Of a stretch of 7,334 bases of DNA, positions 1 through 6,592 are shown piece by piece (position 1 is the stretch's first letter; each line of letters begins with the position of its first letter). The notes beneath the pieces are model-generated. The model saw nothing but the letters and a program-made list of their open reading frames with translations. It was not told where the DNA came from and did not search any database. The stretch comes from Chloroflexota bacterium. Lineage in GTDB: Bacteria; Chloroflexota; Anaerolineae; CG2-30-64-16. The translations under genes were made by a program, and so were the position numbers. The stretch spans positions 1 through 7,334 of the forward strand of contig JAKPQT010000246.1 of NCBI GenBank assembly GCA_029555885.1, read 5' to 3'.

Positions 1-663
1 GTAGTCGCGCACGTACTGCCCGTCGCTGCGGATGACCGGCGGCTCGCCGTGCAACACGGAGCGGATCGTGCCGGGAATCAGACGGTTGAAGTTCAGGTCA
101 CCCCCTCCGAACAGGTTGCCGCAACGCGTGATGGCAAGGGGCAGCCCGTACGTGTGATAGTACGACAGCGCAATCAGGTCGGAGCACGACTTCGACACAT
201 CGTAGGGGAAGCGGCCCTGCAGCGGCATGTCCTCGGTGTAGGGCAGGCGTTCATGTGCCCCGTAAGCCTTGTCGCTGGACGCCACCACAATCCGCCGGAT
301 GAGCCGGGCGTTTGCCCGGCAGGCTTCCAGCAGGTTCCACGTGCCCCGGATGTTCGCCTCGAACGTGGACAGGGGAGAGCGCGCCGAAGTGCCGACGATG
401 GTCTGCGCGCCCAAGTGGAACACTGAGTCGATCTCGTATTCGTTCAGCGCACGCACGAGCAGCGCCTCGTCCTCCAGCTCGCCGCGCACGACATTCGTGC
501 GATCGAGCAGGCCCTCGCTGACCAGGCGGCTGCGGGGAACCCAGTCGCGAACCAGGCAGGTGACATTGGCGCCTTCGGCCAGCAGCCGCTCGACCAGCCA
601 CGAGCCGAGCAGACCGGTCGCGCCGGTGACAAAGACGTTGCGCTGCTGCCAGCCGCTCACCAT
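1..663 (-). CDS. rfbG: CDP-glucose 4,6-dehydratase-type SDR, 3' end cut by window edge
   Basis: This frame is open from the start to the window edge, giving 221 residues; the family is usually about 320-360 residues, so over 100 C-terminal residues lie outside. It is an extended SDR expected to convert CDP-glucose to CDP-4-keto-6-deoxyglucose in the cytoplasm using bound NAD. Visible are the Rossmann motif GATGLLG (residues 14-20), FHLGAQT (82-88), the active-site segment ASSDKAYG (128-135, where Ser-Asp-Lys matches the SDK of CDP-glucose dehydratases rather than the TDE of RmlB), YDVSK (Y154, K158), and the stretch [17 protein letters not shown] followed by [11 protein letters not shown], typical of RfbG. 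It directly follows the cytidylyltransferase gene, which supports CDP-glucose as substrate. The start is ATG at 661-663 or the next codon, GTG at 658-660. The ribosome-binding site spacing favours the GTG, so the first residue is uncertain. The fold assignment is firm; the exact nucleotide specificity is inferred from motif and context. Confidence 0.85.
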   Translation of the reverse strand, partial: MVSGWQQRNVFVTGATGLLGSWLVERLLAEGANVTCLVRDWVPRSRLVSEGLLDRTNVVRGELEDEALLVRALNEYEIDSVFHLGAQTIVGTSARSPLSTFEANIRGTWNLLEACRANARLIRRIVVASSDKAYGAHERLPYTEDMPLQGRFPYDVSKSCSDLIALSYYHTYGLPLAITRCGNLFGGGDLNFNRLIPGTIRSVLHGEPPVIRSDGQYVRDY

Positions 664-1421
664 CGCCTCCAGGGAGCCTGGCCGCTGCTCCACAGGGCTT
701 CCAGGTACTCCTTGTCGCGCAGCGTGTCCATCGGCTGCCAGAAGCCCTCGTGGCGGAAGGCCATGAGCTGACAGCCGACCGAGAGCCGCTCCAGCGTGTC
801 GCGTTCCAGGATGGTTTCGTCGCTGTCGAGATAATCGAATATGGCAGGCTCAAACACGAAGAAGCCGCCGTTGATCCAGCCTTCGCCGGTCTGCGGCTTT
901 TCGGAGAACCGCTGCACGCAGTTGCCGTCCAGTTCGAGCGCGCCGAAGCGTGCAGGCGGGCGGACTGCCGTGACGGTGGCGAGCTTACCGTGCGACCGGT
1001 GAAAGGTCAGCAGCGCGGCCAGGTCGATATCGCCCACCCCATCGCCGTATGTCACCATGAAGGTGTCCGTCAGCCAGGGACGCAGGCGCAGGATCCGCCC
1101 GCCGGTCATGGTCGCGTAGCCCGTGTCGATGACGCCGACCTGCCAGTCCGTGCCGTCCGTCTGGATCATCCGCCGCGAGCCATCGTGCAGATTCACGAAG
1201 TAATCGCTGTGGCGCATGTGGTAATCATGGAAGTATTCCTTGATCATCTCGCCCTTATAGCCGCAGGCGATGATGAAATCCTTGTGCCCGCACGCGGCGT
1301 AGATGTTCATGATGTGCCAGAGCATGGGCTTGCCGCCGATTTCCACCATCGGCTTGGGCCGCGCGGTGGTCTCCTCGGCCAGCCGCGTGCCCCGCCCCCC
1401 GGCCAGAATCACGGTGCGCAT
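657..1421 (-). CDS. rfbF: Glucose-1-phosphate cytidylyltransferase
   Basis: This 254-residue enzyme makes CDP-glucose from CTP and alpha-D-glucose 1-phosphate, the entry step to CDP-6-deoxyhexoses. Length matches Salmonella RfbF (about 257), and similarity as I recall that protein runs end to end. Visible are the nucleotidyltransferase signature LAGGRGTR (6-13) with [10 protein letters not shown] (16-25, K23 in the RPKP segment), CGYKG (53-57), the metal-binding YGDGVGDID (125-133, D127), PPARFGAL (155-162), SEKP (173-176), NGGFFVF (184-190) and the C-terminal [11 protein letters not shown] (226-236), which is distinctive of RfbF within the wider family. The ATG lies one base after the methyltransferase stop (TGA-A-ATG) and has a GGAGGT site eight bases upstream, inside the last codons of that gene. 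Its own end overlaps the dehydratase start. The protein is complete and no active-site residue appears to be missing. Confidence 0.95.
   Translation of the reverse strand: MRTVILAGGRGTRLAEETTARPKPMVEIGGKPMLWHIMNIYAACGHKDFIIACGYKGEMIKEYFHDYHMRHSDYFVNLHDGSRRMIQTDGTDWQVGVIDTGYATMTGGRILRLRPWLTDTFMVTYGDGVGDIDLAALLTFHRSHGKLATVTAVRPPARFGALELDGNCVQRFSEKPQTGEGWINGGFFVFEPAIFDYLDSDETILERDTLERLSVGCQLMAFRHEGFWQPMDTLRDKEYLEALWSSGQAPWRRW
666..670 (-). promoter_or_regulatory. Ribosome-binding site of the dehydratase gene (decides ATG vs GTG)
   Basis: GGAGG on the minus strand lies only two bases before the ATG at 661-663 but five bases before the GTG at 658-660. Two bases is too close for normal initiation, so the GTG is the better start on spacing. 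That would turn the overlap with rfbF from seven bases into a four-base GTGA overlap. Confidence 0.6.
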
Positions 1422-1422
1422 T

Positions 1423-2697
1423 TCAGATTACCTCCGGCTTCGGCAGCGGGATGATGAAACGGCCGCCCCGCTGGCTGTGTGCCGCCTGCTGGCGTATGAT
1501 TTCCTCTGCGAAGTTCCAGGCCAGGATGAGGACATCGTGCGGCTGTCGCTCGTCCAGCGCGGCGACCGGCAAGACCGGGATGTGCGTGCCCGGCGTGAAC
1601 AGCCCGACCTTCAGCGGGTTCTTGTCCACCGTGTACGGCAGCAGGTCGGGGCCGATGGCGCAGTAGTTGAGCAGGGTGTTGCCCTTCGCCGGTGCGCCGT
1701 AACCGGCCAGCGTGTGCCCCGCGCGTACCTGGTCAAACAGCAGATCGCGCAGTAAGCGGCGGTGCTGTTCGACGTCACGGGCGAAACGGGCGAAGGTGGC
1801 AAACTCGTTCAGCCCTTCGCGTGCCTCATGTGCCAGGTAGGCTGTCACCTCGCCTGCGTCATAGCGGTCTGCCCCTTCTTCAGGCGCGGCATAGACGCGC
1901 AGCGAGCCTCCGTGTACGGCCACTTCGTCCACCCGCACGATGCGCAGGCCCGCCCGCCGATACAGGCTCGCCAGTGCAGTGATGGAGAAGTAGCACAGGT
2001 GCTCGTGATAGATGGTATCGTATTCAAGCCGGTCGATCAGCTCGCGCAGGTAGGGCGCCTCAACGATGACCAGCCCATCATCCGCCACCAACTCGCGGCA
2101 GCCCTGAAGGAAGCCGAGCGTATCGTCCACGTGCGCGAGCACATTGTTGGCGATGACCGCGCGGGCCGGGCCGTAGGAGCTGCGCATCTCGCGGCCGCAC
2201 GCCCGATCAAAGAAGCGATTGACCGTCTCGACCCCGTTCGCCTGGGCCAGGCGGGCAATGTTGCTGGCCGGCTCGATGCCCAGCGTGCGCACGCCATCGC
2301 GCTGGAAGCATTTGAGCAGGCTGCCATCGTTGCTGCCGGCCTCTGCAACGAGGTCGGCCGGGCCGAGTTCGAGCAACCGGGCGACTGTTTCAGCATACCG
2401 CTGGTTGTGTGCGGCCATCGTGTCCGAGGTGCCGGTTACATAGACATAATCCCTGAAAAGGACCTCTGGATCGATGACATCCAACAACTGCACGAGCGAG
2501 CAGCGATGGCAGAAGTAGACGTCCAGCGGATAGGCTGCTTCATGTGCGAACTTGGTTTCGTCATGCAGGAAGGCGTTTGCCAGCGGCATCGTGCCGAGCG
2601 GCAGGAACAGCGAGAGGTCGCGGCTGCCGCAACCCCGACAGGTGTCGCGCAGGTGGTGGGCTGGTCTCATGGAACTGGCGCTGGCTTGTACGGTCAT
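1423..2697 (-). CDS. Zinc-containing SAM-dependent nucleotide-sugar C-methyltransferase
   Basis: This 424-residue protein has the three-part layout of TylC3/NovU/TcaB9 sugar C-methyltransferases, which move a methyl from SAM to a carbon beside the 4-keto group of an NDP-6-deoxysugar. The N-terminal zinc-binding part has C20, C23, C63 and C66. The Rossmann SAM domain carries EAGSNDGS (119-126) and NNVLAHV (184-190). The active-site run YHEHLCYFS (230-238) supplies Y230, E232 and H233, and HGGSLRVY spans 262-269. The C-terminal domain has GYGAPAKGN (332-340) and DKNPLKVG (358-365). From memory of TcaB9, its Tyr76, His181, Tyr222, Glu224 and His225 correspond to Y84, H189, Y230, E232 and H233 here at a constant offset, so the enzyme looks active. 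The start was set at MTVQAS because a GAAAGG site sits nine bases upstream; a longer in-frame extension to 2844 would run far into the glycosyltransferase gene and reads as low-complexity Arg/Ser. Whether it methylates C3 or C5 cannot be read from the sequence. Confidence 0.9.
   Translation of the reverse strand: MTVQASASSMRPAHHLRDTCRGCGSRDLSLFLPLGTMPLANAFLHDETKFAHEAAYPLDVYFCHRCSLVQLLDVIDPEVLFRDYVYVTGTSDTMAAHNQRYAETVARLLELGPADLVAEAGSNDGSLLKCFQRDGVRTLGIEPASNIARLAQANGVETVNRFFDRACGREMRSSYGPARAVIANNVLAHVDDTLGFLQGCRELVADDGLVIVEAPYLRELIDRLEYDTIYHEHLCYFSITALASLYRRAGLRIVRVDEVAVHGGSLRVYAAPEEGADRYDAGEVTAYLAHEAREGLNEFATFARFARDVEQHRRLLRDLLFDQVRAGHTLAGYGAPAKGNTLLNYCAIGPDLLPYTVDKNPLKVGLFTPGTHIPVLPVAALDERQPHDVLILAWNFAEEIIRQQAAHSQRGGRFIIPLPKPEVI
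1430..1435 (-). promoter_or_regulatory. Ribosome-binding site of rfbF
   Basis: GGAGGT on the minus strand, eight bases before the rfbF ATG. It is embedded in the last three codons (Glu-Val-Ile) of the C-methyltransferase gene, so a ribosome finishing that gene passes over it, consistent with coupled translation. Confidence 0.75.
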
Positions 2698-2706
2698 GCG
2701 GGAGGG

Positions 2707-2712
2707 CCTTTC
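2707..2712 (-). promoter_or_regulatory. Ribosome-binding site of the C-methyltransferase gene
   Basis: GAAAGG on the minus strand, nine bases before the ATG at 2695-2697 and overlapping the TGA stop of the glycosyltransferase gene. The next in-frame ATG (2668-2670) has no such site, so this supports the start at 2697. Confidence 0.55.
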
Positions 2713-3508
2713 AATTGGAGCTCGCTTCTGTGGCAAGCCGCGTCGCGCGGTGGGCGACTTCGCGCTTCCAGCGCGCCATCTTCTTCGAGAATCGGAAGAC
2801 GAGCAGGTTGCGGAAGAACTCCCAGCACGTCGATGCGCGGACATGCGAGGCCCCGTTGGCCCGCAGCCGGGCGAAAACGTTGAATTCCAGCACGCGCAGG
2901 CCCATCGTGTGAGCCTTGATCATGATTTCAGGGTCCAGGAACCAGTCTTTCGATTCCAGCTCCATCAGGGGGATGACGCGGGTGGGCAGAATCTTCGGGC
3001 TGCCGTTGACGTCGATGGAGCCCAGGCTGGGCCAGAGTGCCACGACGAACAGGTTGTAGGCGACGGAGACAATCTTGCGCCACAGCCCATCCATTCGGAA
3101 GCGGCGGCGCACCTTGCCCAGCACATTGCCATCGGAGGACGCCACCGTCTCGTACAGCCGGACCACGTCCTCGGCATCGACCTGGCCGTCTGCGGGGATG
3201 ATGCAGGTCCAGCGCGCGCGGCAGAGCGGCAGGCCCATGAGGATGCCGTGCCCGTAACCCTGGTTGACCTCGACCCGGTGAGGCACGACCCGCGGGTCAA
3301 CCGCGGCGAACTGCCGGATGATTTCGCCGGTGCGGTCGCGCGAACCGTTGTCCACGGCGATCAATTCGAGGGTGTGGCCGCTGCGCTCGAAGGCCGCCAG
3401 GAGCCGCTGCATCGTGTAGGTCAGGATGGCCTCTTCGTTGTAGCAGGGCATGACAATCGACAGGTCGGGCAGAGAACCCGGCCCCGCGATGGATGGCACT
3501 TGAGTCAT
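2711..3508 (-). CDS. Family 2 glycosyltransferase, polyprenyl-phosphate-hexose synthase-like
   Basis: This 265-residue GT-A fold enzyme probably moves a hexose from an NDP-sugar to a lipid phosphate or to a growing glycan at the inner face of the membrane. Visible are the N-terminal strand SIVMPCYNEE (17-26), VDNGSRDRT (52-60), VNQGYGHGI (81-89), the metal-binding ADGQVDAED (106-114, D107 and D111), and DVNGSPKI (166-173) followed by WFLDPEIMIKA (189-199). This set resembles the DPM1/GtrB-like branch of GT2. No transmembrane hairpin follows the catalytic domain; the C-terminal 40 residues are basic and helical (RFSKKMARWKRE), compatible with peripheral membrane contact. The ATG overlaps the stop of the radical SAM gene by four bases and has an AAGGAG site eight bases upstream, so the start is well supported. 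Sugar and acceptor are unknown. A direct glycan-chain transferase is the main alternative. Confidence 0.88.
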   Translation of the reverse strand: MTQVPSIAGPGSLPDLSIVMPCYNEEAILTYTMQRLLAAFERSGHTLELIAVDNGSRDRTGEIIRQFAAVDPRVVPHRVEVNQGYGHGILMGLPLCRARWTCIIPADGQVDAEDVVRLYETVASSDGNVLGKVRRRFRMDGLWRKIVSVAYNLFVVALWPSLGSIDVNGSPKILPTRVIPLMELESKDWFLDPEIMIKAHTMGLRVLEFNVFARLRANGASHVRASTCWEFFRNLLVFRFSKKMARWKREVAHRATRLATEASSN

Positions 3509-5559
3509 GATGCGAGCTCCTTGTACGTTGTGGCCCCGGCCGGGTGCGTGACCAGGCTGCGCCGCAGGTCATGGGCAAACAGGGTGCGCGTAAACTTGCC
3601 CAGTCCGGCGGGGTGCTCGCCGAAGGTGGCGAGCCGGTTTTCGAGCAGCGCGCGCTTGCGCGGCTCGACGGTCGTGAACAAGGTCACTGGTTCCGCATGG
3701 CGGAATGCGTCGAGCGGTGCGGTGTAACCGTCTTGCTGCCAGCCGTTAACGTCATAGAGGGTCGTCCAGGCTGGTTCTGCGGCCATGCTCTCGCGGAACG
3801 GCACGCGGAGCAGCAGCGTGTGCAGGTAGTCGATGATGGCGTCAAGCTGGTCAGCCTTCTGGCCTCCTTCGGTCAGCCCCAACATTTCCTGGATGCCGGC
3901 TTTGAGGAAGTCCAGGCTGGCCTCCGTCTGGATAAAGCGGCCAATCATCGAGTATTTGCTCAACAGGTTGCCGCCGAGGCTGCCGTCGACCAGGGCCGAG
4001 AAGTGTTCCCTGGCCCAGGCCAGGCACGCCTCCCTGGTATCGAAAAGCTCCTCCTGGCTCTCCTGGAGGAAGTCTGCGATCAATTGCCGGATGCCGGGCG
4101 GTGCCTGGTCCAGTCGGGCCTGCAAGTGACGGATGAGGTCGAACGCCTTGACTCCGTTGTGGCGGACGAACTCGAAGGCTTCCTCGTAGTTACCCTCGTA
4201 GTAGTAGATGGTGATGAGGAGGTGCAGGACCCGCATTTCGAGGTAGTCAGCGAAGCTGAACGTCGGCGTTTCCACCACAACTTCCTCGACCTCTGTCACT
4301 GGTTCGCCGGTGTAGTTGCCGATGTTCCGCGCGACGATGCGGAAGCGGCTGCGGAAGCCCCACTGCTGGCGGCTGTCGGGGTTGCTCAACGGCGCGCCGT
4401 GGACCAGCATCAACTGATGCGCGGAGACGCGCTTCACACCGGTTTCGAGCAGGTCTTGCAGCCCCTTCATAAAGGTCGCCTTCGTCTCGCCGGGCAGACA
4501 CAGGATCAGCTCGCCGTAGGACTGGATGCCGAGCTCGTGTGCCTCTCCCTGGACCGCAGCGTAAGATTCCAGGCTGATGTTCGAGCGCCGGATGTTCTGG
4601 AGCGTCTCGGGATTGAGCGACTGCACGGCCATCGTCATCGGCAGGATCGCCTTGGTCTTGTGCATCACGCGGATGATGCGTTCGTGGTTGTTCTTGCCCG
4701 TCGTGGTGCGGATGTACTGCGGCCAGTTGTAAGTGTCCTGCAGGTAGCGGATGTAATCCGCGATCTCCTCATCCCACGGATACATGCCGAAGTTATCATC
4801 GGCAAAGCACAGCGGAACTTCCGGGCGGATGCGCTCGGCAAGGTACAGCAGGTCGGCTTCCACGTTTTCGCGCGAATGCCGGTAGATTTTGCTGTTGGAG
4901 ATGACGCTGGAGTTGCAGAACGCGCAGGTGAAGGGACAGCCGCGCGAGATTTGCAGGATGGGAAAGTAACCGGACGCCAGGAAGGGATCGAGCAGCCCGG
5001 CCAGGTAGGGCGACGGTATTTCGTCGAGGTCGCGAATGCGGTCGACGGCCGGCCCCTTGACGAAATCGCCGGTCTTCCGGTTGATCCAGGTGCCGCCGGC
5101 CACCGGTTCGGCCTGAGCCTCCTGCAGCGAGTGACCGGCTTCCGAGTAGCGCCGGAGCACGTTGACGAAGGCGCGCTCGCCCTCGTACGTCGGCCCGCGC
5201 ACCGCAATGTCCACCTCCGGCATGCTGCGCAAGAAACGCGCTTGCTCGCCTTCATCGAGCGGGAAGTTAGGCCCGCCCATCAGCACGAGCAGGTCCGGGT
5301 TGCGACGCCGCGCGTAGCGGGCGAAGTGTAATGCGAGTTCATGGTTCCAGGCATAACTGCTCAACCCCAGGACATCCGGCGGCGCGCTGTCCAGCGCGGC
5401 CTTAAGGTCCTGGGGCTCACGAATCAGGGTGATGCTGAGCGGCTCGCGCAGGGCCGCGTACGCGCGGGCATACATGGCAAGATTGGCGATGCCCAGCGGA
5501 TAGATATCGGAGCTTTGGGTCACTTGATTGTGCCCCAGGTCAGCCAATACAACTCTCAT
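3505..5559 (-). CDS. B12-binding-domain radical SAM protein of unknown substrate
   Basis: This 684-residue protein starts with a Rossmann-like domain of the cobalamin-binding type (about 1-135): VVLADLGHNQ, YPLGIANLAMYAR (20-32), DVLGLSSYAWN (62-72) and LMGGPNFP (93-100). The canonical DxHxxG motif for base-off B12 is absent, as in many radical SAM members. A linker (about 136-198) leads to the radical SAM core, with ISRGCPFTCAFC giving the cluster cysteines C208, C212 and C215. CFADDNFG (251-258) and LCLPGETKATF (353-363) are typical core strands. Residues from about 435 to 684 are mainly helical, with a Tyr/Glu-rich stretch LITIYYYEGNYEEAFEFV (448-465); I recognise no domain there, and no further cysteine cluster such as SPASM is evident. 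It should be a cytoplasmic 4Fe-4S enzyme. Position in a CDP-sugar operon suggests a sugar, lipid or glycan substrate, by C- or P-methylation or another radical step; this is inference. A GGGAGG site four bases before the ATG supports the start. Confidence 0.88.
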   Translation of the reverse strand: MRVVLADLGHNQVTQSSDIYPLGIANLAMYARAYAALREPLSITLIREPQDLKAALDSAPPDVLGLSSYAWNHELALHFARYARRRNPDLLVLMGGPNFPLDEGEQARFLRSMPEVDIAVRGPTYEGERAFVNVLRRYSEAGHSLQEAQAEPVAGGTWINRKTGDFVKGPAVDRIRDLDEIPSPYLAGLLDPFLASGYFPILQISRGCPFTCAFCNSSVISNSKIYRHSRENVEADLLYLAERIRPEVPLCFADDNFGMYPWDEEIADYIRYLQDTYNWPQYIRTTTGKNNHERIIRVMHKTKAILPMTMAVQSLNPETLQNIRRSNISLESYAAVQGEAHELGIQSYGELILCLPGETKATFMKGLQDLLETGVKRVSAHQLMLVHGAPLSNPDSRQQWGFRSRFRIVARNIGNYTGEPVTEVEEVVVETPTFSFADYLEMRVLHLLITIYYYEGNYEEAFEFVRHNGVKAFDLIRHLQARLDQAPPGIRQLIADFLQESQEELFDTREACLAWAREHFSALVDGSLGGNLLSKYSMIGRFIQTEASLDFLKAGIQEMLGLTEGGQKADQLDAIIDYLHTLLLRVPFRESMAAEPAWTTLYDVNGWQQDGYTAPLDAFRHAEPVTLFTTVEPRKRALLENRLATFGEHPAGLGKFTRTLFAHDLRRSLVTHPAGATTYKELAS
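3517..3522 (-). promoter_or_regulatory. Ribosome-binding site of the GT2 gene
   Basis: AAGGAG on the minus strand, eight bases before the glycosyltransferase ATG and within the last codons (Lys-Glu-Leu) of the radical SAM gene. It confirms the ATGA-overlap start. Confidence 0.75.
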
Positions 5560-5563
5560 ATTT

Positions 5564-5569
5564 CCTCCC
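5564..5569 (-). promoter_or_regulatory. Ribosome-binding site of the radical SAM gene
   Basis: GGGAGG on the minus strand, four bases before the ATG, within the 19-base gap after the SDR stop. This is the longest gap between genes in the window and the only junction here, besides the 13-base one before the C-methyltransferase gene, where start and stop are clearly apart. It is too short to hold a promoter by itself. Confidence 0.75.
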
Positions 5570-5578
5570 GTATCGCAA

Positions 5579-6592
5579 TCAGGTCAATGCGACGGTGTTG
5601 CGAATACCCTCGTAGATTCCCGTGTCCGGTCGCCAGCCGGTGCGCGCATACAACGTGGTCACGTTGACCGGGTTGTGCTGCATCTCGTCGGGCCGCGCAG
5701 GCAGCGCACCGAACTGGAGACGGTCTGCCGGTATGCGGAGAATTTCCGCGGCGGTCTCGATGAATGTGCGCACGGCCGTGAGGTGCCCCGTCGCCAGATT
5801 CGCGACTTCGCCCGGCGCTGCGTGTACCAGGCCCAGCCGCAACAAGCCTTCCGCCACGTCCTCGACATAGGTGAAATCCCGCTGTTGCAGCCCGGCTGTC
5901 AGCGGCAGCGGCTCGCCGGTCCGCGCACAGGCTAGCAAGGAAGGCAGCAAGCGCCCCGCGTGTTCGCCCGGTCCGTAAACCGTGAATAGCCGGGCGGTCA
6001 GTCCGCGCAATTGGCGGGCGGCGCAGCACTCAAGCACCTGTTGGGTTCCCGCCAGCTTGGTCCGGCCATAGAGCGTCGTCGGACGGGCCGGCGTGTCCTC
6101 CCGCAGGTCGCCGGCGGCCGCGCCGTATTCTGCGGCAGACCCGACATGAATCAGACGCTGGCCGCTCCAGCCGGGGGCGTTCCAGCCGGCCAGCCAATCA
6201 CACAGCGCCGCAGGCAGCCGCGCATTGATGTGCTCCGCCAGGAATGGGTCGCGCTCGGTCGGGTCCACGCCGTAGCCTGCCAGGTTGAAAATGATGGCCG
6301 GCCCGGCTGCCGTCATGTGTGTCCGCAAGGCGGCGAGGTCGAGCACATCCGCCGCGATGGTTCGTGCGCGCAACTCCTCCGCAGGGAAAAGCGCGGGCGC
6401 GCGGCCCGCATCACGCATGAGCGGGTAAACCTCTGCATCGAGCGCATGGAGATAGCGCACCACCCACTGCCCGATAAACCCGCTCGCGCCGAGGACGATG
6501 GTCCGGACGCCTCGGTAGCCGGTGAGTACATCCTCATGTCGTAGTGCGGCCAGGCGCGGGGAAGTGGTTGCTTGAGCCGTCACGGTGTTCAT
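5579..6592 (-). CDS. Extended SDR: nucleotide-sugar reductase or epimerase
   Basis: This 337-residue protein is an NAD(P)-dependent epimerase/dehydratase-family enzyme. About 28 residues precede the Rossmann strand TIVLGASGFIG (31-41). The catalytic set is S152 in HVGSAAEYG (149-157), Y175 and K179 in YGRTK. Also visible are FNLAGYGVDP (102-111), RLFTVYGPGE (201-210) and RDFTYVEDVAEGL (238-250), with a typical late GWRPD (319-323). The Ser is followed by Ala-Ala-Glu rather than Asp-Glu or Asp-Lys, so it is unlikely to be a 4,6-dehydratase. A 4-ketoreductase (as in CDP-abequose/paratose synthases) or an epimerase fits better, and in this operon it could finish the CDP-sugar made by the genes at 1-2697. 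The ATG overlaps the upstream stop as ATGA; only a weak GGAG lies 11 bases before it, so translation probably depends on coupling. An in-frame extension to 6679 is basic, low-complexity and within the upstream gene, so it was not used. Confidence 0.85.
   Translation of the reverse strand: MNTVTAQATTSPRLAALRHEDVLTGYRGVRTIVLGASGFIGQWVVRYLHALDAEVYPLMRDAGRAPALFPAEELRARTIAADVLDLAALRTHMTAAGPAIIFNLAGYGVDPTERDPFLAEHINARLPAALCDWLAGWNAPGWSGQRLIHVGSAAEYGAAAGDLREDTPARPTTLYGRTKLAGTQQVLECCAARQLRGLTARLFTVYGPGEHAGRLLPSLLACARTGEPLPLTAGLQQRDFTYVEDVAEGLLRLGLVHAAPGEVANLATGHLTAVRTFIETAAEILRIPADRLQFGALPARPDEMQHNPVNVTTLYARTGWRPDTGIYEGIRNTVALT

Noticed and set aside
251..853. A 200-codon minus-strand frame spanning the rfbG/rfbF junction
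   Set aside because: It is out of frame with both genes, Arg/Ala/Gly-rich, and the two genes around it show conserved motifs in their own frames.
2698..2844. In-frame 49-codon N-terminal extension of the C-methyltransferase
   Set aside because: It lies within the GT2 coding sequence, is Arg/Ser-rich without conserved features, and a ribosome-binding site supports the later start at 2697.
3530..3545. GC-rich palindrome-like stretch near the end of the radical SAM gene, as a possible terminator
   Set aside because: It is within coding sequence, has no run of T after it on the minus strand, and the next gene starts within about 30 bases.
1762..3727. Long plus-strand open frames of 373 and 391 codons opposite the C-methyltransferase and GT2 genes
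   Set aside because: They mirror codon bias of well-supported minus-strand genes and carry no family motif.
4048..4075. Imperfect inverted repeat of CCTCC/GGAGG type
   Set aside because: It falls in Leu/Glu codons of the radical SAM C-terminal helical region and is explained by codon repetition.
3544..5331. A 595-codon open frame on the plus strand, opposite the radical SAM gene
   Set aside because: It is antisense to a protein with clear radical SAM motifs. Its translation is rich in Val, Arg, Gly and Asp with no recognisable domain, as expected for the opposite frame of a high-GC gene.
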